DNA of 64,000 bases from Sphingobacterium spiritivorum ATCC 33861 (lineage in GTDB: Bacteria; Bacteroidota; Bacteroidia; Sphingobacteriales; Sphingobacteriaceae), in NCBI RefSeq assembly GCF_000143765.1, contig NZ_GL379774.1:124001-188000 (forward strand), given 5' to 3'. The notes beneath the pieces are model-generated. The model searched no databases and was not told the DNA's origin. It saw only the letters and a program-made list of their open reading frames with translations. Of this stretch, positions 8,843 through 16,426 are shown in pieces. Position numbers and translations under genes: made by a program. The number at the start of each line of letters is the position of its first letter. Position 1 is the stretch's first letter.

Positions 8843-11800
8843 TTAAAAATTCACATTCAACCCAAAAACATTTGTTTTTACCTGTGGATAGAAGTTACCT
8901 CTTGAATCCGCAGGTGTTTCCGGATCAAAGCCTTTGGCAAAACCTGTAAAAGTCAACAAATTCTGTCCGCTATAATATATTTTGGCTCCTTTGATTCCTA
9001 TTTTATCTACAAAACGCTTAGGAATAGTATAACCTACTGTGATGTTTTTCAGCCTTAAATAACTTGCATTTTGAATCCAGAAATCTGAAGGTGTACTTGA
9101 TGGACTGTTTTGCGTCCAGCTTGTCAGTGCTCTTGGCATTGATCCGTTCGGATTTGTATTTGCATTGAATCTGTCGGCATAGATATCAGTCGGCTTATCT
9201 GATCCTGAAATACTTCCGATTGCTTCACCCCAAAGATATCCCTGCACTTTAGCCGCACCCTGGAAAAACAGACTCAGATCAAAATTTTTATAGCTTAGAT
9301 TTGATGTCAGACCAAAGATGTATTTAGGATCCGGAGAACCCAAGTATACGCGGTCATTCCCGTCAATTTTACCATCTCCGTTCTGATCTTTATAAATAAG
9401 GTCTCCTGCACCCACATTATTGTTTACTCCTTTGACACCGCTGTTTTTATATTCTTCATCCGTACGGTAAATACCTAATGTCTCATAACCATAGAATGAA
9501 CGGATAGGTGATCCCTGCTGATAGACATAAAATGTACCGTTGGGTTCAGCTGCTGTATTTTTCCATTGTTTGATCTGGTTATTTATGTATGAACCGTTTA
9601 CTGCGAAACTATACTTTAACTCTCCTGCTCTTCCCTGATAGTTTAACTGAACTTCAATACCATTATTTTGAACTTTTCCTGCATTTTGTGTAGGAGCAGG
9701 CAGACCATACAAGGAAGATACAGGTAACTGTAATAATACTCCATCCGTTATACGATCAAAATAGTCCACCACAATACCCAGATTATTTTTGAAATTCAAA
9801 TCAAAACCAATATTGGTACTTTGAGTAGATTCCCAGGCCAGAACCGGATTTGCGGAATTAACAATTGCTCCTCCGGGATTTGTAACACCGCCAAAAGGAT
9901 AATTATATCCCGGACTTATTACGAAAACACCCGGGTAATAGGAGTCATCTGTAGGATAATTATTGTCTGTCGTGGCGGCAAGCTGTTGATTACCAAGTTT
10001 TCCCCATCCCCCTCTTAATTTAAATTCAGATATTGAATTGGCTAAACCTGAATTGGCAAAAAACTCTTCTTGGGAAATTCTCCATCCCGCTGAGAAAGAA
10101 GGAAAAGTACTCCATCTGTGAGTACCTAAAAACCGGGAAGTACCGTCATGCCGCACATTCGCTTCAAGCAAATATTTATCTGCAAATACATAATTCACAC
10201 GACCAAACCAGGATCTTAATATTAACTTTTTAGCGCCACCTTCTGCCCTTTGGCCATCGACATCTCCTAAATTTATTTCGGACAGATCATTATTTAAAAA
10301 ATTCTGTCTGTAAGAGCTGGAATAATCGGCTTTAAATGTCTCATCCATAAAACCTCCTAAAACATTCAGCTGATGTTGTCCAATCTTTTTATCATAAGTC
10401 AGTAAAGATTGGAATGTTAAACGCTCGGACTGAAAGTTATAGACAGTTAAATTATTTGGTCCCTGTTTACTTGTTGGAGCTCCAGTTGTATTATCATAGT
10501 ATTGAATATCTTTTACGAATTTCGAAGAAAGATTATCAATCGGCTGAAATCCCACGACCTGTTTGAATTTTAATCCTTCCAGGATCTTAAATTCTCCTGA
10601 AAAATTCACTTGCGTATGTTTATTGATCATCTTATCGACAGATCCCATATCCAACCACGCAATTGGATTTCCATCCCCATAATAACCATAGTAGCCATTT
10701 GAATATTTATAAGGAATAAAAGAAGGAATACGGTTTGATTGTCTGAATATCTGTGCCATATCTCCTGTATAGGGATTCACAGGTTCATCAATCCGTTGAT
10801 AATTATATGCCAACCCCAAATCCAGATTCAGTCGCTCTGAAACTTTAGCCCCAATATTTGTCCGCAGATTATAACGATCTGATGCTGCAATTTTGATTAC
10901 ACCTTTCTGTCCCAGATAACCTGCTGATGCCATATACTTGACATCATCTGTACCACCGGTAACCTGTAAGTTGTGAGACTGCTGAAATCCTGAACCCTGA
11001 TATAATAAATCAAGCCAATCCGTATTAGGGTATTTATCAGGATCTGATCCGCTTTTAAATCCCTGAAGATCGGCTTCTGAAAAACGAATCGCTTTACCTT
11101 CATTAGTCAAAGCCTCATTCAAGATAACGGCATGATCATATGAATCCATATAATTAGGCAATCTGGTAGGATCCTGTATACCCGCATATCCTGTATAATT
11201 CAATTGAGGTTTGCCGTTTCCACCTTTTTTTGTTGTGATTAAAATAACTCCGTTTGCCGCTTTTGAACCATAAATAGCGGCACTCGGGCCATCTTTTAGA
11301 ACTGATATATTTTCTATATCATTAGGATTGATATTATTCATAGAACTCTCAATTCCGTCTACGATAACCAAAGGATTGGCATTATTAATAGTTCCCAGAC
11401 CTCTGATCCGGATTGTCCCGTTATCTTTTCCGGGTTGTCCTGAATTCTGACTAATTGTTACACCCGCAAATTTCCCCTGAATAGCTGAGGAAACATTCGT
11501 TACCGGACGATCTTCCAGATCTTTGGAAGATATGGCCTGCACAGCACCAGTCAGATTCACTTTCTTCTGTCTTGCAAAACCTACGACTACAACCTCCTCC
11601 AATGCTTCATTATCTGATATCAACTGAACGGAAACAGTCGCCCCGACAACCTTAACTTCCTGAGGCTCATACCCAACACTTGAAAATGTCAGAACATCAC
11701 CAACTTTAGCATCAATACTAAAATTTCCGGAGGCATCAGTAGATGTAGCTTTAGCACTTCCTTTGACAATTACAGTAACTCCACTTAGCGGATTAGTACC

Positions 11801-11968
11801 ATCTGTCACTTTTCCCTTAATTCCCTGTTGCAAATGTCTTGCATAGGAATAATCAATCTTACCCATACTTCCGGCCTTTACAATAAGAGCCGAAGAACCT
11901 GTTCCGGTTAGAAGTAAAGAAAGAAAAATCGGTTTGAAAGGAGCTTTAATTGAAAACTTCTTGATCAT
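8843..11968 (-). CDS. SusC/RagA-family TonB-linked outer-membrane transporter
   Basis: The 1041-residue protein has an N-terminal export signal, a carboxypeptidase-D-like regulatory domain (about 48-125, GIKGKVTDGTNPLSGVTV), then the TonB box region (EEVVVVGFARQKK). The plug domain follows, with the SusC signature GLGTINNANPLVIVDGI and IYGSKAANGVILITTKKG. A long beta-barrel ends in ...KTNVFGLNVNF with a terminal Phe, as expected for outer-membrane insertion. It imports large substrates captured by its SusD partner, using TonB energy. The signal sequence is longer and less canonical than in the other SusC proteins of the window. A possible operator lies about 115 bp upstream. Confidence 0.96.
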   Translation of the reverse strand: MIKKFSIKAPFKPIFLSLLLTGTGSSALIVKAGSMGKIDYSYARHLQQGIKGKVTDGTNPLSGVTVIVKGSAKATSTDASGNFSIDAKVGDVLTFSSVGYEPQEVKVVGATVSVQLISDNEALEEVVVVGFARQKKVNLTGAVQAISSKDLEDRPVTNVSSAIQGKFAGVTISQNSGQPGKDNGTIRIRGLGTINNANPLVIVDGIESSMNNINPNDIENISVLKDGPSAAIYGSKAANGVILITTKKGGNGKPQLNYTGYAGIQDPTRLPNYMDSYDHAVILNEALTNEGKAIRFSEADLQGFKSGSDPDKYPNTDWLDLLYQGSGFQQSHNLQVTGGTDDVKYMASAGYLGQKGVIKIAASDRYNLRTNIGAKVSERLNLDLGLAYNYQRIDEPVNPYTGDMAQIFRQSNRIPSFIPYKYSNGYYGYYGDGNPIAWLDMGSVDKMINKHTQVNFSGEFKILEGLKFKQVVGFQPIDNLSSKFVKDIQYYDNTTGAPTSKQGPNNLTVYNFQSERLTFQSLLTYDKKIGQHQLNVLGGFMDETFKADYSSSYRQNFLNNDLSEINLGDVDGQRAEGGAKKLILRSWFGRVNYVFADKYLLEANVRHDGTSRFLGTHRWSTFPSFSAGWRISQEEFFANSGLANSISEFKLRGGWGKLGNQQLAATTDNNYPTDDSYYPGVFVISPGYNYPFGGVTNPGGAIVNSANPVLAWESTQSTNIGFDLNFKNNLGIVVDYFDRITDGVLLQLPVSSLYGLPAPTQNAGKVQNNGIEVQLNYQGRAGELKYSFAVNGSYINNQIKQWKNTAAEPNGTFYVYQQGSPIRSFYGYETLGIYRTDEEYKNSGVKGVNNNVGAGDLIYKDQNGDGKIDGNDRVYLGSPDPKYIFGLTSNLSYKNFDLSLFFQGAAKVQGYLWGEAIGSISGSDKPTDIYADRFNANTNPNGSMPRALTSWTQNSPSSTPSDFWIQNASYLRLKNITVGYTIPKRFVDKIGIKGAKIYYSGQNLLTFTGFAKGFDPETPADSRGNFYPQVKTNVFGLNVNF

Positions 11969-12328
11969 ATTTTTTTAGTTTATTCTCATATCCATGAAAC
12001 TTATAAGTTTAGAATATGTGGTATGTACGTTTAGTTCCACAATAATAGGTCAATTGAAACTGTTAAGAAAGTGTTAACTAAACGAAAACGTTTGCGTAAC
12101 TTTTACACTAAGTATTTTTTAGCAAAAACTGCTCAATATTATTTGCTAAAAAAAACCAAAAACAACTAGATGCCAGCGTTTTATAAAAAATACTCAAAAA
12201 TATTATTCTGTAACAGTTGAATTTCAATCCAAAATGTTAATAAATAAATTTCAAATTCTATATTTAACAAAATATTATATGGCAATATCCTTAAAAACAC
12301 GAAAAACTAAACCCTTTTAACTGATCTT
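11969..12328. other. Gene-free AT-rich region upstream of SusC
   Basis: About 360 bp with no open frame worth calling. It holds the LacI-type palindrome listed separately and, on the minus strand, one TATTTTTG box (12195-12202) that could be a -7 element for the SusC/SusD pair. No clear -33 element accompanies it. The right end runs into the truncated GIY-YIG remnant. Confidence 0.5.
12083..12096. promoter_or_regulatory. Possible LacI-family operator
   Basis: CGAAAACGTTTGCG is an imperfect inverted repeat with a perfect AAACGTTT core and flanking CG pairs. This resembles the CG-centred operators of LacI-family sugar regulators. It lies about 115 bp upstream of the SusC start. No LacI-type gene is in the window, so the assignment is an inference from shape and position. 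Confidence 0.4.
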
Positions 12329-12361
12329 ACCGTAAACATAGAAATCAATACTATTGAAAAC
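12329..12361 (-). pseudogene. Truncated remnant of a third GIY-YIG unit
   Basis: The sequence around the ATG at 12337-12339 is the same as the leader and first codons of the two GIY-YIG genes to the right (MFTV). It then diverges and hits a stop within about ten codons. It follows a terminator copy exactly as in the intact units, so it is the decayed or deleted end of a third tandem unit. Confidence 0.7.
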
Positions 12362-12391
12362 AAAAAAAGCCTCAGTTCGTAAACTGAAGCT
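12362..12391 (-). terminator. Terminator, copy 1
   Basis: A 10-bp stem (AGCTTCAGTT / AACTGAGGCT with one G-T pair) and TACG-type loop are followed by seven T on the minus strand. It is identical in structure to the hairpin after the intact initiator tRNA. Confidence 0.85.
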
Positions 12392-12399
12392 TTAATGAG

Positions 12400-12453
12400 T
12401 AGCGGGGACCAGACTCGAACTGATGTCCGCCAGCCGGCGGATAAGAGCCCGAC
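12400..12453 (-). pseudogene. Chimeric 3' half of initiator tRNA with palindrome, copy 1
   Basis: The T arm, 3' acceptor strand and discriminator base match the intact tRNA-fMet. Upstream of them, where the 3' side of the anticodon stem should be, is TCCGCCGGCTGGCGGA on the minus strand (12426-12441), preceded by GTCGGGCTC from the 5' side of the anticodon arm. The D arm and 5' acceptor strand are missing; the GIY-YIG stop codon lies 4 bp further upstream. It cannot fold into a tRNA. Confidence 0.85.
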
Positions 12454-12457
12454 AACA

Positions 12458-12703
12458 TTATTTGTTTAGTAAACTCCGGATAAATAACCGGCCCTGATAA
12501 CTTTTCAATTCCTGTTCCCGCTTCAGTGCTTCCGATTTCGTCGCATATTCTTCTGTATACAACAATTCCCAAGGCCGGTAACGGATTGTCCAACCCTTCG
12601 TCCCTAATTCATTATGAGAAAGCAGATGACCCGGCAGGTCTAAAGTCATACCGATATAAATCTTATCATAAACACCGGAATACAGAACATAAACCGTAAA
12701 CAT
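12458..12703 (-). CDS. Small GIY-YIG nuclease family protein, copy 1 (probably inactive)
   Basis: This 81-residue protein consists of a single GIY-YIG (URI) domain: YVLYS at 5-9, IYIGMT at 15-20, then SHNELG, and a C-terminal SEALKREQELK with the conserved Glu. GIY-YIG domains cut DNA through a Tyr/Arg/Glu centre. The conserved Arg in the helix after YIG (position 26) is His in this copy, through one G-to-A change relative to copy 2, so cleavage is probably lost. The ATG at 12701-12703 is chosen because it matches the family start; an in-frame TTG lies three codons upstream. The gene sits between a terminator and a chimeric tRNA half. Confidence 0.8.
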   Translation of the reverse strand: MFTVYVLYSGVYDKIYIGMTLDLPGHLLSHNELGTKGWTIRYRPWELLYTEEYATKSEALKREQELKSYQGRLFIRSLLNK

Positions 12704-12726
12704 AGAAATCAATACTACTTAAAACT

Positions 12727-12755
12727 AAAAAAGCCTCAGTCCGTAAACTGAAGCT
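12727..12755 (-). terminator. Terminator, copy 2
   Basis: Same hairpin as the other two copies with one base change (T to C near the loop on the plus strand) that shortens the stem by a pair. A T run follows on the minus strand. Confidence 0.75.
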
Positions 12756-12763
12756 TTAATGAG

Positions 12764-12817
12764 TAGCGGGGACCAGACTCGAACTGATGTCCGCCAGCTG
12801 GCGGATAAGAGCCCGAC
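12764..12817 (-). pseudogene. Chimeric 3' half of initiator tRNA with palindrome, copy 2
   Basis: It has the same structure as copy 1 but the palindrome TCCGCCAGCTGGCGGA (12790-12805) is perfect. The tRNA 3' half is intact to the discriminator base. The would-be anticodon region reads CTCTTA rather than CTCATA. Confidence 0.85.
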
Positions 12818-12821
12818 AACA

Positions 12822-13067
12822 TTATTTGTTTAGTAAACTCCGGATAAATAACCGACCCTGATAACTTTTCAATTCCTGTTCCCGCTTCAGTGCTTCCGAT
12901 TTCGTCGCATATTCTTCTGTATACAACAATTCCCAAGGCCGGTAACGGATTGTCCAACCCTTCGTCCCTAATTCATTATGAGAAAGCAGACGACCCGGCA
13001 GGTCTGAAGTCATACCGATATAAATCTTATCATAAACACCGGAATACAGAACATAAACCGTAAACAT
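12822..13067 (-). CDS. Small GIY-YIG nuclease family protein, copy 2
   Basis: This 81-residue single-domain GIY-YIG protein has YVLYS (5-9), IYIGMT (15-20), the catalytic-type Arg26 in DLPGRLLSHNE, and the Glu of SEALKREQELK, so all expected active-site positions are present. Similar short GIY-YIG proteins are common in Bacteroidota and their role is not settled. The start at 13065-13067 is chosen by family alignment; a TTG start further upstream would put the leader inside the tRNA terminator. The gene lies directly downstream of the intact initiator tRNA and its terminator, so it may be expressed weakly by read-through. It differs from copy 1 at positions 21 and 26. Confidence 0.85.
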   Translation of the reverse strand: MFTVYVLYSGVYDKIYIGMTSDLPGRLLSHNELGTKGWTIRYRPWELLYTEEYATKSEALKREQELKSYQGRLFIRSLLNK

Positions 13068-13089
13068 AGAAATCAATACTATTGAAAAC

Positions 13090-13119
13090 AAAAAAAGCCT
13101 CAGTTCGTAAACTGAAGCT
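13090..13119 (-). terminator. Terminator of the initiator tRNA array
   Basis: A 10-bp stem with a 4-base loop followed by seven T on the minus strand, starting 9 bp after the 3' end of the tRNA. This is the likely original terminator from which the two other copies derive. Confidence 0.88.
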
Positions 13120-13127
13120 TTAATGAG

Positions 13128-13199
<72 letters not shown>

Positions 13200-13243
13200 A
13201 TATATCTTATTTCAAATTTAGTTAGCTCGAAGCTAACTCATTA

Positions 13244-13321
13244 AGTGAAGATCAGACTCAAACTGATGTCCGCCAGCTGGCGGATATGAGTCCTATGTTC
13301 TGAAGAACATTTCACCCCGCA
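13244..13321 (-). pseudogene. Degenerate initiator tRNA with palindrome insertion
   Basis: The 5' acceptor strand TGCGGGGTG and a decayed T arm (CATCAGTTTGAGTCTG) remain. The D arm is replaced by an unrelated inverted repeat (ATGTTCTTCAGAACAT, 13295-13310). The 3' side of the anticodon stem is replaced by the perfect palindrome TCCGCCAGCTGGCGGA (13269-13284). The acceptor no longer pairs, so it is not a functional tRNA. A short hairpin (13221-13237) follows on the minus strand. Confidence 0.75.
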
Positions 13322-13340
13322 ATATGCGATTAATATTTTT

Positions 13341-13366
13341 GGGTTAGCCTTGCGCTAACCCTTTTT
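13341..13366 (+). terminator. Hairpin between tRNA copies
   Basis: GGGTTAG and CTAACCC arms form a stem with a short loop, and TTTTT follows on the plus strand. On the minus strand, the direction of the tRNAs, it is followed by A. It may be a processing hairpin in the tRNA transcript or a block to antisense transcription. Confidence 0.45.
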
Positions 13367-13368
13367 AG

Positions 13369-13440
<72 letters not shown>

Positions 13441-13482
13441 ATATATCTTATTGCAAATTCAAAGAATATGAGCTAACCTCTA

Positions 13483-13553
13483 TGTCAAACTCGAACTGAT
13501 GTCCGCCAGCTGGCGGATATGAGCCTGACGAGCTACCACTGCTCCATCCCGCA
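13483..13553 (-). pseudogene. Chimeric initiator tRNA with palindrome insertion
   Basis: From its 5' end (13553) through the anticodon loop it matches copy B with one change (CAGGCTCATA). TCCGCCAGCTGGCGGA (13502-13517) then replaces ACCCGAAGGT, and the T arm resumes with CATCAGTTCGAG. The 3' acceptor strand is lost. It is the first tRNA-like unit of the array in the direction of transcription, with the same kind of 5' flank as the intact copies. Confidence 0.8.
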
Positions 13554-13622
13554 ATATATTTTATTTCAAAATTGGGTTCTTATATTCAGAAACCAATATA
13601 ACGTCCTTTTCTAATTGGAGTA

Positions 13623-13630
13623 CAAAGATA
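13623..13630 (-). promoter_or_regulatory. Possible promoter of the tRNA array
   Basis: TATCTTTG on the minus strand fits the Bacteroidota -7 consensus TAnnTTTG, about 70 bp before the first tRNA-like unit. The box is part of an inverted repeat ACAAAG...CTTTGT (13622-13646) in the divergent interval between the tRNA array and era. No clear -33 element is seen. Confidence 0.35.
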
Positions 13631-13669
13631 TATTTTGTTTCTTTGTATTCCTAATATAATTTAAAAAAA

Positions 13670-14548
13670 ATGTCGCACAAAGCAGGTTTCGTAAGTATCA
13701 TTGGTAAGCCCAACGCAGGTAAGTCTACGCTAATGAACGCTTTAGTAGGTGAAAAGATGTCAATCATCACACCAAAAGCTCAAACAACAAGACACCGGAT
13801 AATGGGTATTGTCAACGATGAAAACCATCAAATTGTCTTTTCGGACACTCCCGGAGTCATCAAACCCAACTATTCTTTACAAGAATCTATGATGAATTTT
13901 GTCCAGGGATCACTAATTGATGCGGATATTATTCTTTTTGTTACGGACATCAACGAAAAATATGATGAAAATGATGTCATCGAAAAATTAAGAAAAACTT
14001 CTTCTCCTGTTGCGGTTCTGATTAACAAAATAGATAAATCTACAGAGGAAGATGTAAAAGCAAAAATCGAGTTTTGGAAAGAAAAATTAAATCCGGACAC
14101 AATATTCGCTATTTCAGCACTGCACCAGCACAATGTAGTGGCTATTATGGACTACATCAAAGAGAAGCTTCCGGAACATGCTCCATACTATGAAAAGGAT
14201 GAGCTGACAGACAAATCTATGCGTTTTTTCGTTTCTGAGATGATTCGTGAAAAAGTCTTCAAACTATATGACAAGGAGATTCCTTACAGTACTGAGGTTA
14301 TTATTACTTCTTACAAAGAAGAACCAAAAATCACCAGAATCGCAGCTGAAATTATTGTTGAACGCGATTCTCAAAAGAACATCCTGATCGGAAAAGCCGG
14401 AGAAATGATCAAAAAAGTAGGTACATATGCCCGTCAGGATATAGAAGAATTTATAGGAGGCAAGGTCTTTCTGGAAATCTTTGTCAAAGTCATCCCGGAT
14501 TGGAGAAGTAAGAAAAACTACCTGAAAAGATTCGGATATGACGACTAA
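13670..14548 (+). CDS. era: Ribosome assembly GTPase Era
   Basis: The 292-residue protein has a G domain with GKPNAGKST (about 12-20), a TT switch I motif, DTPG and NKID, followed by a KH RNA-binding domain (about 200-290, with RDSQKNILIGKAGEMIKKVG). Era binds the 3' end of 16S rRNA and acts late in 30S assembly. The length is normal. Its stop codon overlaps the stop of convergent uvrC by four bases (14545-14548), leaving no room for a separate terminator. Confidence 0.97.
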   Translation: MSHKAGFVSIIGKPNAGKSTLMNALVGEKMSIITPKAQTTRHRIMGIVNDENHQIVFSDTPGVIKPNYSLQESMMNFVQGSLIDADIILFVTDINEKYDENDVIEKLRKTSSPVAVLINKIDKSTEEDVKAKIEFWKEKLNPDTIFAISALHQHNVVAIMDYIKEKLPEHAPYYEKDELTDKSMRFFVSEMIREKVFKLYDKEIPYSTEVIITSYKEEPKITRIAAEIIVERDSQKNILIGKAGEMIKKVGTYARQDIEEFIGGKVFLEIFVKVIPDWRSKKNYLKRFGYDD

Positions 14549-16356
14549 TCAGGGGTATCGTCCTGAAAATATTCACGAAGTGCTTTTACCTGTTTCAGGT
14601 TAAGCACTTTTTTTAGTTCCTCGTCACTCGCCTCTTTGACTTTTCTGACTGATTTAAATGTTTTCAGTAACTTGTCAACAGAAGTCTTGCCCACTCCCGG
14701 GATATTCTCCAGTTCGGAGACAAAAGTCTTCCGGCTTCTCTGATTCCGGTGAAAAGTAATCCCAAAGCGATGCGCTTCGTCTCGCAGATGTTGGATAATT
14801 TTGAGTGTTTCTGATTTTTTATCCAGATAAAGCGGATACTGATCTCCGGGGTAATACAGTTCCTCGAGACGTTTGGCTATACCAATGACTGTCACCTGCT
14901 TCTCAATCCCCAGCAACCTCAGACTTTTCAATGCTGCACCTAACTGTCCTTTACCCCCGTCAATAATAATCAACTGTGGCAATGGCTGATCTTCATCCAA
15001 TAATCTTCTGTATCGTCTGAAAACGGCCTCCTCCATTGTCGCGAAGTCATTTGGGCCTACGACAGTCTTCACATTAAAATGTCTGTAATCTTTCTTGGAA
15101 GGTTTCGCATCTTTAAATACCACAATCGCAGACACGGGGAAATTACCCTGTATATTGGAATTATCAAAACATTCGATATGCTGAGGAAGAACATTCATCC
15201 GAAGATCCTTTTGCATCTGAGTCAGAATACGCTCTGTTTTGAGATCCGGATTTAATCTTTCATAATGTAGTAAGCGTTCTTTTTTGAAATAAGCTACATT
15301 CTTTAGTGATAAGTCCAGCAATTTGCGTTTTTCACCTAATTTAGGCACCGTAAACTTGATATTATCATCTCCTTCGATATCCATATCAAAAGGCACGATA
15401 ATCTCTCTGGAGGTGCTCTTAAAACGATTTCTAATTTCCGGAATAGCCAACGCCAGCAGTTCGACATCGGTTTCATCCAGACGACGCTTCATTTCTAAAG
15501 TCTGCGTCTGTATAATCACCCCATTCATTACTTTCAGAAAGTTGACAAAGGCATAATTCTGATCCGAAGCAATACTGAAGACATCCACATTCGTAATAGA
15601 AGAATTGACGACTGTAGATTTACTTTGATAATAATCCAGCTTATCCAGTTTGGATTTGAGCGCGTGAGCCAATTCAAAGTTCAGTGCTCCAACCGCAGCA
15701 TCGATCTGTTGTTTGAGGCGATTAGTGACCACGGCAATCTTACCATTCAGAATATCTTTGATATCATCCAGATTCTGATCATAATCCTCTTCTGACTGAT
15801 AACCTTCACACGGCCCTTTACAATTTCCAATCTGATATTCCAGACAGACTTTGAATTTACCTGTGCGAATATTATCGTCCGTCAACGACAGATTGCAGGT
15901 ACGCAGCGGAAATAATTCTCTGATCACATCGAGTACCGTGTGCATCATACCGACTGAGGCATATGGCCCGAAATAACGCGAACCGTCCCTGATATATTTT
16001 CTTGTCCAGAATACTCTGGGAAAGCGTTCCTGTTTTATGACAATCCAGGGATAAGTCTTGTCATCCTTGAGCATCACATTATACTTAGGCTTATGCTTTT
16101 TTATCAGATTGTTCTCTAATAACCAGGCGTCGATCTCCGTATCTACAATAGTAAAAGCAATACGATTAATTTTTCGTACAAGTACTCTCGTTTTACCGCT
16201 AAGCTGATTATCATTGACAAAGTAAGACCCAACGCGATTACGCAGATCTTTTGCTTTACCGATATAGATCAGCTCATCCTGCTTATCAAAATATTGATAA
16301 ACTCCCGGTTTATGCGGAATACGCTTTAATTCTTCTTTATAGTCAAATGAGCTCAT
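14545..16356 (-). CDS. uvrC: Excinuclease ABC subunit C
   Basis: UvrC makes both incisions beside DNA lesions during nucleotide excision repair. The 603-residue protein shows the N-terminal GIY-YIG nuclease domain (about 14-95, PHKPGVYQYFD and LIYIGKAKDLRNRVGSYF) and a cysteine-containing segment CLEYQIGNCKGPCEGY. A UVR motif region lies around 200-240. The RNase H-like endonuclease domain contains CFDNSNIQG and IDGGKGQLG, and C-terminal helix-hairpin-helix motifs include IPGVGKTSVDKLL. It is unrelated in sequence detail to the small GIY-YIG proteins of the tRNA array apart from sharing that fold. Confidence 0.98.
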   Translation of the reverse strand: MSSFDYKEELKRIPHKPGVYQYFDKQDELIYIGKAKDLRNRVGSYFVNDNQLSGKTRVLVRKINRIAFTIVDTEIDAWLLENNLIKKHKPKYNVMLKDDKTYPWIVIKQERFPRVFWTRKYIRDGSRYFGPYASVGMMHTVLDVIRELFPLRTCNLSLTDDNIRTGKFKVCLEYQIGNCKGPCEGYQSEEDYDQNLDDIKDILNGKIAVVTNRLKQQIDAAVGALNFELAHALKSKLDKLDYYQSKSTVVNSSITNVDVFSIASDQNYAFVNFLKVMNGVIIQTQTLEMKRRLDETDVELLALAIPEIRNRFKSTSREIIVPFDMDIEGDDNIKFTVPKLGEKRKLLDLSLKNVAYFKKERLLHYERLNPDLKTERILTQMQKDLRMNVLPQHIECFDNSNIQGNFPVSAIVVFKDAKPSKKDYRHFNVKTVVGPNDFATMEEAVFRRYRRLLDEDQPLPQLIIIDGGKGQLGAALKSLRLLGIEKQVTVIGIAKRLEELYYPGDQYPLYLDKKSETLKIIQHLRDEAHRFGITFHRNQRSRKTFVSELENIPGVGKTSVDKLLKTFKSVRKVKEASDEELKKVLNLKQVKALREYFQDDTPD

Positions 16357-16358
16357 TC

Positions 16359-16407
16359 AAAAAAATATGCCAACTATCAAATTTCGGAAAAATCTGACAG
16401 TTGGCAT
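16359..16407 (-). terminator. Terminator after the PBP1A gene
   Basis: ATGCCAACTGTCA and TGATAGTTGGCAT arms with a long loop, followed by ATTTTTTT on the minus strand. It lies 20 bp after the PBP1A stop and just before the uvrC start. Confidence 0.7.
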
Positions 16408-16426
16408 CGTATCTAATTTTAAATAA

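Larger units (their letters stand above)
12362..13089 (-). repeat. Two tandem 364-bp units with GIY-YIG gene, tRNA half and terminator
   Basis: Units 12362-12725 and 12726-13089 are nearly identical, with a constant offset of 364 bp. Each, read on the minus strand, holds a GIY-YIG open frame, the 3' half of the initiator tRNA joined to a 16-bp palindrome, and a terminator hairpin. A third terminator copy at 13090-13119 follows the intact tRNA, and the terminator plus tRNA 3' end is the sequence shared at all junctions. The few base differences indicate a fairly recent duplication. Confidence 0.95.

Noticed and set aside
12372..12593. A 73-codon minus-strand frame and its twin at 12736-12957
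   Set aside because: They overlap the GIY-YIG genes in another frame and run through the chimeric tRNA halves. The translated product has no family features and is a typical false gene of such repeats.
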